In this document: positions 8,002 to 15,918 of the stretch, one piece after another
Numbering within the stretch: position 1 is the stretch's first letter
Layout: the number at the start of each line of letters is the position of its first letter
Assembly (NCBI GenBank): GCA_003499525.1
Contig: DNTB01000041.1
Location: forward strand, 154,879-218,878
DNA length: 64,000 nt
From: Flavobacteriales bacterium
GTDB lineage: Bacteria; Bacteroidota; Bacteroidia; Flavobacteriales_G; Salibacteraceae
Direction of reading: 5' to 3'
The notes under the pieces: generated by a model
Databases searched by the model: none
What the model was told of the DNA's origin: nothing
What the model saw: the letters and a program-made list of their open reading frames with translations, nothing else
Translations under genes and position numbers: made by a program

Positions 8002-9016
8002 GAATATCTCTAACAAATATGAGCTCAGCCTGTTTGCGACGCAGACCGATACTTGCCCCCATTATTCGGTAGGCCATAGGATCTCCAAGTGGTCCAAGAA
8101 ACTCAGCACTAATCGTCGTACCGGGTACTATACCCAGGTCAAGCAGCCTTCTCCTTTGCGAACCACGACATTGAGGTGAAATACCAACAACTTCAGCATG
8201 TTCACCTTCTTTTACTTCCGCTAGTGTTTTAAGATCACGATCAACCTCCGTGTTTTCCGGTAATGGCACAACGGTAATAGCATTAGCCTGCAATTGATTC
8301 AAATCAAACTCCTGAAGTTCTAAGCTGATACGGATATTCTGCTTTTCTTGTTGGATCACCTCGAGGTTCATTCCAGGATAAATTCCAAGCGCGACAAGCT
8401 CTTTGTAAATGGAGTGGGGCTCATCTTCTATATGAGTGATCTTTCCCTTAAATCCTTTAGTTAAATAGCTCAATATCTGTCCTTTATGTTCAGGAATTTC
8501 ACCTTCCCTTGTAGGAATCGGGTCGCCGTGGGGATCGAAGATTGGGTTTCCCAGTTTCCTTGATATTCGTTCCAATTCCTCGTCATTCAACTGATGTTCT
8601 ATACGGTCTGCTTCGGAATGCCAACGCAACTCATGAACCCCAGTCTCGTCAGCGAGGTATCTTTCCCAAAGTCGGTGTGTTCGAATAATCTTAAGTGCGT
8701 AAATTCTGCCTGACGCGGTTAGCCGACAGATTTGGCCCTCGATATCGATGGATTTGTCTTTTCTCAAGTCATCAAGAATTTTGGAGACTCTGTCTGTTGA
8801 GACATTGAGGTTACCGGCTATGCTGTTCAAACCGCATGGTTGCTTCTTGTATTCACAATCAAATAGAAATTTCAAAGCATCTTCTTTGAGGATTTTTTCT
8901 CTCTTTTTTCTGCGACTGCGAATTCGAGCAACAACTCCGTAATCCGGCCAAAAAACTCCTGACAAGATCAGTAAAAAGATGATTCCGAGTATCAGATTAA
9001 GTTCTGGATTTGCCAT
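7994..9016 (-). CDS. Membrane-anchored DtxR/MntR-family regulator with tandem FeoA-like domains
   Basis: This 340-residue fusion probably senses metal and controls or assists ferrous-iron uptake. Residues 7-23 form a hydrophobic membrane segment, followed by a strongly basic stretch (about 31-41). A winged helix follows (about 42-105), then the DtxR metal and dimerisation region with H114, E118, H133, E140 and H141 spaced as in DtxR. By eye, D46 and D137 take the places of DtxR M10 and C102, which is closer to MntR. The C-terminal half holds two SH3/FeoA-like segments (about 175-250 and 262-340). It is the first gene of the feo operon. Soluble DtxR proteins with a FeoA-like domain are well known, but an N-terminal membrane anchor is unusual. 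Confidence 0.82.
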   Translation of the reverse strand: MANPELNLILGIIFLLILSGVFWPDYGVVARIRSRRKKREKILKEDALKFLFDCEYKKQPCGLNSIAGNLNVSTDRVSKILDDLRKDKSIDIEGQICRLTASGRIYALKIIRTHRLWERYLADETGVHELRWHSEADRIEHQLNDEELERISRKLGNPIFDPHGDPIPTREGEIPEHKGQILSYLTKGFKGKITHIEDEPHSIYKELVALGIYPGMNLEVIQQEKQNIRISLELQEFDLNQLQANAITVVPLPENTEVDRDLKTLAEVKEGEHAEVVGISPQCRGSQRRRLLDLGIVPGTTISAEFLGPLGDPMAYRIMGASIGLRRKQAELIFVRDIHE

Positions 9017-9027
9017 AAACCTTCGAA

Positions 9028-9058
9028 TTGCCGAAAATAGTGGATTTGAGTAGATTTG
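9028..9058 (+). promoter_or_regulatory. Bacteroidota-type promoter for the 9076 lipoprotein gene
   Basis: A -33 TTG (9028-9030) and a -7 TAGATTTG (9051-9058) are separated by 20 bases, matching the TTG-N19-21-TAnnTTTG consensus of Bacteroidota. The start codon lies 17 bases downstream of the -7 element. This is the best promoter match I found in the window. Confidence 0.6.
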
Positions 9059-9075
9059 AAGCTCAAACTTAACGG

Positions 9076-9501
9076 ATGAAACTGCTTAAATTGGGTTCTG
9101 TAGCTTTGGTCTTTATTCTTCTTGCCCTGCTGACTTTGGCTTGCGAAACCTCTACTACTACGGTTCCTGAGCCTGCTAATCCTTATACACTGAATTATAC
9201 AGCCCTGTCATCCGGAGATTTGATTTCGTTTTTTCAGTTGGCCTACCTGAATGAACTTGGAGATACAGTTAAGGTCATAATCCCCGACAATCAATTCTGG
9301 TCCAACACCTATACCATCAACCAACCAAATCCTGTTTTCATTTCCGGGAAAACCAACTTCGGTATTGAAGGCGGATCAGTGAGAATTGCTGCTACGATAT
9401 CTGATAAAAACGGAGGTATTCTCTTTACAGAGCAACGTAGCATTAGTAGCTCTTCACTTGGTGCTTTTAACGATACGATCAATACCGTCTTTGAGCAATA
9501 A
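9076..9501 (+). CDS. Small hypothetical lipoprotein
   Basis: I do not recognise the family. The 141-residue protein has a lipoprotein signal with a hydrophobic core and lipobox LTLAC, so the mature N-terminus would be the cysteine near residue 23. A Thr-rich linker follows, then about 110 residues with alternating polar and hydrophobic residues that suggest a small beta-sandwich. It is transcribed alone, divergently from the iron operon and convergently with the helicase gene, whose stop is 11 bases away. A good promoter precedes it. The sequence gives no functional hint. Confidence 0.7.
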   Translation: MKLLKLGSVALVFILLALLTLACETSTTTVPEPANPYTLNYTALSSGDLISFFQLAYLNELGDTVKVIIPDNQFWSNTYTINQPNPVFISGKTNFGIEGGSVRIAATISDKNGGILFTEQRSISSSSLGAFNDTINTVFEQ

Positions 9502-9512
9502 TGGTATAGGAT

Positions 9513-12500
9513 CTATAATACCTTATCCACTCGATTCGCAAAAAAGTAAACCAGATATCCATTAACTGGAGCACCGGTTATCTCTCCCATTAATCGCATA
9601 TATTGGTGAACCTGGTTCTTATCGTCTTCGCGCGGTTCTCCTGTCTTAAAATCGACAACAGTGTACGTCCCACTGCTATTTAAAACGAGGTCCGGACGAA
9701 GAATATTACCCTGATGATCGAGGAGCTCCCTTTCGGTATGTCGAATGATAGATAAATCAAAAAAGCGTCTGAAATCCGTATTCAACCAAAGCCGGTCTAT
9801 GGCCTTTTCTGATTCAATTAATTCATGTTCAGAGAGATTTCCATCCGCCCTGTTTTTGCGCAATAATATCTTGAACTCTTCCTGGTTTTTGCATTGACTT
9901 AAAGCATCATGAATGATAATTCCAAGCTTCGCTTCCTCTGAAACCGATCCAATATCTGAGTGCAGATAACCTGTAATGCTCTGATATTCTGATCTTTGTA
10001 ATTTAAATTGATTTATGGCTGGTGCTGTAGCAGCTACATCCATTTTTGACTGAGGATGACCAAAACTAATCCTACATAGTTCTCCATTCAGCGAATCGCT
10101 TACAAAATCCATCTCGTCTTTAACATCAAGAATTGCCTGATGGATGCATTGAAAAGGACTGTTATTTCTGTCAGGTTTATTAATAATTCCATGCAGCTCA
10201 TATTTCGGCCGGGTAAAAGCTACATAAAAGGTGTTGAGCTCGTCTAGAAACTTTTTACCGGACTCTTCTTCCAATTGTTCTAATACCTGACTGCTCATGC
10301 AATTTTCCGAAATCTGAGCATAGGGAAGGATCCATCGATTAGTATCTAATTTTACCCAAACATTATTGCCCGTTTTGGGCCAGTTAAAATGGTAGAGTAT
10401 CACTATCGGCCAGGCCAGACCCTTAGCTTTATGAATCGTCAGAACATTAACAGCCTCTACAGAGTCCAAACTCTCCAACCTCCATGCAGATTTATTCCAT
10501 TCCCACATTTCCAGAATCTCTGATAGATTTCGGTCATTTCTAAGACATTCATTGTGAACGATATTTAACCAACTTGCCAGCAGACTATCATCACTCGTAT
10601 CAAGTCTAAAAACATGAATTAACTCAAGAATTTGTCCAAATGGAGGAAGAGATCTCAAGCTGTTCATCTCTATCTCATATCCCATTTCTTTCAATATGTC
10701 CAAAAAAACAGTGTGCTGTAGCTCAGCATTGTCTGCTTGCGCGATGCGATGTATTGGGCTTGCTGCAATATTTGACGAAGATTTTTTTGCGGTAAGCTGT
10801 AAATATATTTTGGTGTTCAGTGCTGTGCTGGAAGGGACTGTTAACCATTTTAGGAGGTCGACCAGAAGCCTCACCTGTGGTGAGGATTGAAGCAGCAAAC
10901 TATCGGGTGAAACCGCCTGAATTCCTGCCTCGTTGAGCCAGTTAAGTATCATTTCGCTTTCTTCTCCCTTTCGCACAAGTATGGCGATGTCATTTCCACG
11001 AAATCCCCGGGATCTCAACTCATCCAGTCGCTCGAGCAGCTTACTTTTTGCCCAAGACTGAAATGCTTCTTTAGTAGAAGGCTCGGTATTAAACTGAAAG
11101 TCGACAAATCCAGAAGATAAATTCTGCACCGGCTCCTGGTGGACATCGCGATAGGTTGATGCTGTTACTTGAGAATACGTGATTCCAATCTTTTCAAAAA
11201 TGGCATTATTAAATGCAACAACATTAGGTGAAGATCTGTAGTTATTGCCCAACACTTTTTCACTGCTTAGGTAGTGCTCGAGCGAATTAGACTGTAATTG
11301 TGTAAAAGTCTTAATGGTAGAATTGGTCAACAGAGGAAGGGCATTAATCAATGAAGAGTCGCCCCCACGCCACCGGTAAATTGCTTGTTTGGCATCCCCA
11401 ACAATTGTTACCTCTCCGCCTTTTGAAACAGATTCTAAAATCAGGGGCAATAAATTGGTCCATTGCCTCTCAGAAGTATCCTGAAACTCATCGATGAGAA
11501 TATGGCGAATCTCATTACCCGTCCTCTCATAGATAAAGGTCATTTCGTCTTCACTTAAAAGCCGAAAAATCATCTGCTCGATATCTTTCAGCAGTACGAC
11601 TCCCTTTTCTTCTTTCCAAAGTTCTTCCTGTGTTGCCAACTCGCGCAAGAGCAACATCTGATGTATCCTCTTTCTTATTTCTACAGCGAGAAGATATTCG
11701 TCTAAAGCACTATTAATCACGGACTCGGCCATGCGATAAAGCTTAATCACCTCTGGTTTTACCCGATCAATTCGTCTCTTGTCCTCAGTTGTTGCCTTGA
11801 CTGCACACCATTTATCATCTTCAATGATTTCCATAATTTGCGGAGACCCCGGATCCAGTTTTTTATGCTTTCTGATTTCCGTGAGCTTGATAAAAAAGTT
11901 GTACAACACCCCTCTATTTCGGAGTACGTTCTTTTCTATGCCATTCCCATCAAAAATCTGTATTGCTTTTTCACCAATCTCCCTAAGCTTTGTTTCCAGT
12001 GAATTCGTTATTGCATTCACTTGTTTTTCCGCTTTAGCCCATTCATTGTCCGATAATCGACTTAACTCCTGAACGGGCAGAATAGACTTGCCATCGTGAA
12101 GCAAGACGCTGAATTTCAGCAGCTCACGATCAAATCTCCAGGAACGTCCCTGATTCAGAAGTTCCTCCATATGCGTCAAAATAATAGCGGTCAGTTCTTC
12201 GTTTGAGGCGCTTTTCTTCAGTAGCTTTTCTGAAGACTCGTATCGCACTTTTTCAGTGTTTAATTCAATTGAAGCTTCGGCATGGGCATTTAATTCAGGA
12301 CCAAACGACCGAACCAAACCCACCAGAAAACTATCGATGGTCGTCACATGAAACCGATCATAATGATGAATCAATGCTCTATAAATGGCTTTGGACTTTG
12401 CATGAAATTCCTCCTCTGACATCGGTACTCTTTCTATTAACTCCTTCTTCATTGGGTCTGCCACGACATCATTGGACTGAAAGCTCTGTAAAGCCCCAAC

Positions 12501-12665
12501 GATCCTTTGCTTCATTTCCGCAGTTGCCTTTCGGGTAAAGGTCAGGGCGAGTATATGCCTGAAAGCATGTGAACTGGAAGAGCGATAAAGAAGGGTGAGG
12601 TACTCTAAAACAAGTGTAAATGTTTTGCCAGAACCGGCAGAAGACCTGAACAGCTTTATTCCCAT
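9513..12665 (-). CDS. AddA/RecB-like UvrD-family helicase-nuclease
   Basis: This 1050-residue protein is a candidate double-strand-break end-processing enzyme. The Walker A motif is at the very N-terminus (SSAGSGKT, residues 8-15), followed by LTFTRKAT (motif Ia). The helicase motifs HILIDEFQDTS, VGDAKQAIYRWRGGD and VLTIHKAKGLAWP come later, and YVAFTRPK marks motif VI. A PD-(D/E)XK nuclease domain closes the protein (RPDLVL, VVDFKTG and Q-x3-Y). This order matches AddA and RecB. AddB or RecC is normally adjacent but is absent from both sides here, so the partner is distant or missing. The start sits five residues before the Walker region, as is common in Bacteroidota homologues. Confidence 0.85.
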   Translation of the reverse strand: MGIKLFRSSAGSGKTFTLVLEYLTLLYRSSSSHAFRHILALTFTRKATAEMKQRIVGALQSFQSNDVVADPMKKELIERVPMSEEEFHAKSKAIYRALIHHYDRFHVTTIDSFLVGLVRSFGPELNAHAEASIELNTEKVRYESSEKLLKKSASNEELTAIILTHMEELLNQGRSWRFDRELLKFSVLLHDGKSILPVQELSRLSDNEWAKAEKQVNAITNSLETKLREIGEKAIQIFDGNGIEKNVLRNRGVLYNFFIKLTEIRKHKKLDPGSPQIMEIIEDDKWCAVKATTEDKRRIDRVKPEVIKLYRMAESVINSALDEYLLAVEIRKRIHQMLLLRELATQEELWKEEKGVVLLKDIEQMIFRLLSEDEMTFIYERTGNEIRHILIDEFQDTSERQWTNLLPLILESVSKGGEVTIVGDAKQAIYRWRGGDSSLINALPLLTNSTIKTFTQLQSNSLEHYLSSEKVLGNNYRSSPNVVAFNNAIFEKIGITYSQVTASTYRDVHQEPVQNLSSGFVDFQFNTEPSTKEAFQSWAKSKLLERLDELRSRGFRGNDIAILVRKGEESEMILNWLNEAGIQAVSPDSLLLQSSPQVRLLVDLLKWLTVPSSTALNTKIYLQLTAKKSSSNIAASPIHRIAQADNAELQHTVFLDILKEMGYEIEMNSLRSLPPFGQILELIHVFRLDTSDDSLLASWLNIVHNECLRNDRNLSEILEMWEWNKSAWRLESLDSVEAVNVLTIHKAKGLAWPIVILYHFNWPKTGNNVWVKLDTNRWILPYAQISENCMSSQVLEQLEEESGKKFLDELNTFYVAFTRPKYELHGIINKPDRNNSPFQCIHQAILDVKDEMDFVSDSLNGELCRISFGHPQSKMDVAATAPAINQFKLQRSEYQSITGYLHSDIGSVSEEAKLGIIIHDALSQCKNQEEFKILLRKNRADGNLSEHELIESEKAIDRLWLNTDFRRFFDLSIIRHTERELLDHQGNILRPDLVLNSSGTYTVVDFKTGEPREDDKNQVHQYMRLMGEITGAPVNGYLVYFFANRVDKVL

Positions 12666-12769
12666 ATCGGTTGCAAAGAGTGGTCTAAAATAAAGATCAA
12701 TTCACTTGATAAAACCGTCTGTGACAAAAAGCCAACTTTGTTCGATATTTAACGTCTTTATTTGCAGTA

Positions 12770-14827
12770 ATGTCTAAACTACATGTCGTCTTTCTAATTT
12801 TCCTGATTTCGGGTTCTCTGTGCGCCCAGACAAACTATGTGGAAGGAGAAATAATTATACAGCTTAAAAAAATCAATCAACTCGAAGATGTTCTATCCAA
12901 ACTGAACGAGGATCATCCAGATCTCGGCCTACATTTAAAAAAGGTACTCTCCCGCCGTATAGGAATTGCTCTGCTGGAATTCAATCAGGGGCAGTTCAGT
13001 CCGGATGAAGTAATTGAGCTTACGTATTCATTTCCGAATGTATTGGTATCTCAACTAAATCATACCAATATTCAAAAGCGTGCGACCATTCCCAATGATC
13101 AGGATTATCCTGTGCAATGGTCATTGAATGGATCTGGTGGTGGAAGAATATCAGCTCAGGAGGCATGGGACATAGCTACCGGAGATACTACAGCACTTGG
13201 AGACGAGATCGTATTTGCCATAGTTGATGGTGGTGTAGATACGAATCATGTTGATCTAAAAATCTTCAAGAATTTGTACGAAATTCCTGCAAACGGGGTC
13301 GACGACGACCAAAACGGTTATGTAGATGACGTGAACGGATGGAATGCCTCTTCATCCAATGGGACCATTCCGAAAGACGGACATGGAACTCATGTAGCGG
13401 GCATCGCTGGAGCAAAAACGGATAACACCTTTGGCATTGCCGGTGTAATGTGGAATGCCAGCATTATGCCCATTGCCATCGACGGGTCATTGACGGAATC
13501 GCAGCTGATTGAAGCCTATGGTTACGCTCTGGAAATGAGGGCCTTATACAATGAAACTGATGGGGATTCCGGTGCATTTGTAGTGGTGACCAACTCTTCC
13601 TTCGGAATTGACTTTGGGCAACCGTCCAACTACCCCATTTGGTGTGCATTTTATGATAGTTTGGGAGAATACGGAGTGCTCAGTGTTGGTGCCACAGCCA
13701 ATGCCGGCTGGAATGTGGATCTGGTCGGAGATATGCCTACAACCTGCCCTAGCGATTATCTTATCAGTATAACCAATGTTGCACAGAGCGGAGCTTTGGC
13801 CGGTGCAACCGGACCGATTCATGTGGATTTTGGGGCTCCCGGACAAAACATTTATTCCACTCTACCCAATCAAAACTATGGATATGAATTCGGAACCTCC
13901 ATGGCTACACCTCATGCTGCAGGAGTTATTGGTTTGATGTATGCTGCTATGTGTCCGGATGATCTTGAAAACCTGATGCCTTATCCTGATTCCCTTGCCA
14001 TGTACGTTCGCAATCAACTTCTATCTTTTGGGTACGATTCGCTTGGCACACTCGTGGGTAACACCAGTACTGGGGGGCGCATAAATGCCTATAAGGCCGT
14101 TCTTTCAGTAAAAGAAGATTCTTGTAATGAATTTCTATCAGCAACAGCTCATGATGACACATGCGGTTTATGCGATGGAATGATCGAACTGCAAATTACC
14201 GGCACACCTCCATTTCTTATTTCTGTATCTCCTTCAGGTGTTGTTCAGGGAGATTCGCTGATTACTAATTTGTGCGCCGCTGTGTATACGGTTCAGGTAA
14301 TTGACTCCACGCTCAATCTTGATAGCATAAGTGTGGAAATATTAGGCAGCGATTCACTGTGGGACTCCGTAGATGTAGTTCCAACTTCTACACCATTTTC
14401 CAGTGATGGAGCCATAACTGCGTACGGAGTTGATGGTAATCCTCCGTACAATTACCTCTGGTCAACCGGAGACACAACTCAGGGAATTTCAGGTTTACCG
14501 GTTGGAACTTATTTTGTCACGATTACAGATTCGTTGGGTTGCACACTGGTAGATAGCATTCTTCTGCTGGCCACCCTTGTAAAATCTAATTCAAACGCTA
14601 CCAACAAACCGAGAATATGGCCCAATCCGACAGGTAGTTTTCTCAATGTTTTATATTCTGCAAGTCCCAATGAACCTTTGGAAATTTACGATTTGACTGG
14701 CAGACTTATTCATTTTGAATATCCGGTCAACAAAAATCTTGTGCTGGACGTTTCTAATATTCCGTCGGGAATATATCTTTTAAAAACCGGCCCGGAACAT
14801 ATTGAAAAAATTGTGATTCGACGTTAG
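12770..14827 (+). CDS. Secreted subtilisin-like serine protease with T9SS sorting domain
   Basis: This is an exported S8 protease. A signal peptide ends near ...SLCAQ (residue 20). The catalytic triad is visible as Asp in FAIVDGG (about 152), His in DGHGTHVAG (about 207) and Ser in GTSMATPH (about 376), and the oxyanion Asn is in TNSSFG. After the catalytic domain comes an SprB-like repeat (NPPYNYLWSTGDTTQGI, about 560-600). The C-terminus is a type A T9SS sorting domain (WPNPTGSFLNV ... PSGIYLLK ... IVIRR). The stop codon directly abuts the ATG of the peroxidase gene, so the two are probably co-transcribed. All catalytic residues are present. Confidence 0.92.
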   Translation: MSKLHVVFLIFLISGSLCAQTNYVEGEIIIQLKKINQLEDVLSKLNEDHPDLGLHLKKVLSRRIGIALLEFNQGQFSPDEVIELTYSFPNVLVSQLNHTNIQKRATIPNDQDYPVQWSLNGSGGGRISAQEAWDIATGDTTALGDEIVFAIVDGGVDTNHVDLKIFKNLYEIPANGVDDDQNGYVDDVNGWNASSSNGTIPKDGHGTHVAGIAGAKTDNTFGIAGVMWNASIMPIAIDGSLTESQLIEAYGYALEMRALYNETDGDSGAFVVVTNSSFGIDFGQPSNYPIWCAFYDSLGEYGVLSVGATANAGWNVDLVGDMPTTCPSDYLISITNVAQSGALAGATGPIHVDFGAPGQNIYSTLPNQNYGYEFGTSMATPHAAGVIGLMYAAMCPDDLENLMPYPDSLAMYVRNQLLSFGYDSLGTLVGNTSTGGRINAYKAVLSVKEDSCNEFLSATAHDDTCGLCDGMIELQITGTPPFLISVSPSGVVQGDSLITNLCAAVYTVQVIDSTLNLDSISVEILGSDSLWDSVDVVPTSTPFSSDGAITAYGVDGNPPYNYLWSTGDTTQGISGLPVGTYFVTITDSLGCTLVDSILLLATLVKSNSNATNKPRIWPNPTGSFLNVLYSASPNEPLEIYDLTGRLIHFEYPVNKNLVLDVSNIPSGIYLLKTGPEHIEKIVIRR

Positions 14828-15916
14828 ATGCTACTCATTAGAAATAAAACAGTATTGATCCTTTCCCTTTCTGCCCTCACAGGACTGAGCACATCCTGTA
14901 AGCACGATCCTAAAGAAATACCAGAAGTTGGAATTGAAAAAGCAGAACCAACTCCTCTGATTATCGAGGTACCACAAGGTATTCCACCTCTTCCTGTTCC
15001 TGAGGAAAATCCCTTGACCATTGAAGGAGTAGCATTAGGTCGCAAGCTCTTTTACGATGAACGCCTTTCAAAAGATCAAACACAGAGCTGTGCATCCTGC
15101 CATATAGATGAACATGGATATGCCGATTCTAATCGATTTAGCATTGGTGTGGAAGGATTAAGTGGAAGCCGAAATGCAATGGCCATAACCAATCTTGCCT
15201 ATGCTCCGGGGTTTTTCTGGGACGGTAGGGCAAAGACTCTGGAAATACAGGCATTAGAACCGGTGCCCAATCCTTTAGAAATGAATTTGAGTTGGCCTGT
15301 CGCTTTGGAGCGACTGAATGCTGACGAGAAATATCGCGAGGAGTTTAAATTGGTGTTTGGGGTAGACTGGATAGACTCCATCGATGTAGCTAAGGCAATA
15401 GCTCAGTTTGAGCGCACGATGATATCGGGTAATTCGAAATATGATAAATTCAAACGTGGCCAGGCAGAATTTACACCTCTGGAGCTTGAAGGATTAGATC
15501 TATTCAGAACAGAAAGTGCAGATTGTTTCCATTGTCATGCCGAACCCTTATTTATGGGATTCGAGTATCTAAGCAATGGAGTACAAGGAGAAATTACGGA
15601 CCTGGGATTGGGAGGTATTACAGGCAGACCACAGGATATGGGATTATTCAAACCTCCGACATTAAGAAACATTGAGTACACGGCACCCTATATGCACGAT
15701 GGACGATTCAATACTTTGGAAGAAGTTGTTGAATTTTATAATTCAGGTGTTCATGTCGATGAGGTCAATGTTTCTCCGCTAATGAAAAAGAGCAACCGCT
15801 TTAATGGCGACCTTGATTTAACACCAAGACAAAAAGAGGCTTTAGTAGCTTTCTTAAAGACCTTATCAGACGAAGATTTCATTAAAAATCCCGACTTTCA
15901 GGATCCGGATAAGTAG
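14828..15916 (+). CDS. Di-haem cytochrome c peroxidase (CcpA/MauG family) lipoprotein
   Basis: This envelope enzyme of the bacterial cytochrome c peroxidase family reduces hydrogen peroxide with electrons from small cytochromes; some relatives carry out other oxidations. The 362-residue protein has a lipoprotein signal with cysteine at residue 24 (LSTSC). There are two haem c attachment sites, C88-x2-C91-H92 (CASCH) and C233-x2-C236-H237 (CFHCH). The family features GRKLFYDERLS, FFWDGR and APYMHDGRF (near the C-terminal haem) are present. It begins at the base after the protease stop. The substrate is not evident from context. Confidence 0.87.
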   Translation: MLLIRNKTVLILSLSALTGLSTSCKHDPKEIPEVGIEKAEPTPLIIEVPQGIPPLPVPEENPLTIEGVALGRKLFYDERLSKDQTQSCASCHIDEHGYADSNRFSIGVEGLSGSRNAMAITNLAYAPGFFWDGRAKTLEIQALEPVPNPLEMNLSWPVALERLNADEKYREEFKLVFGVDWIDSIDVAKAIAQFERTMISGNSKYDKFKRGQAEFTPLELEGLDLFRTESADCFHCHAEPLFMGFEYLSNGVQGEITDLGLGGITGRPQDMGLFKPPTLRNIEYTAPYMHDGRFNTLEEVVEFYNSGVHVDEVNVSPLMKKSNRFNGDLDLTPRQKEALVAFLKTLSDEDFIKNPDFQDPDK

Positions 15917-15918
15917 CG

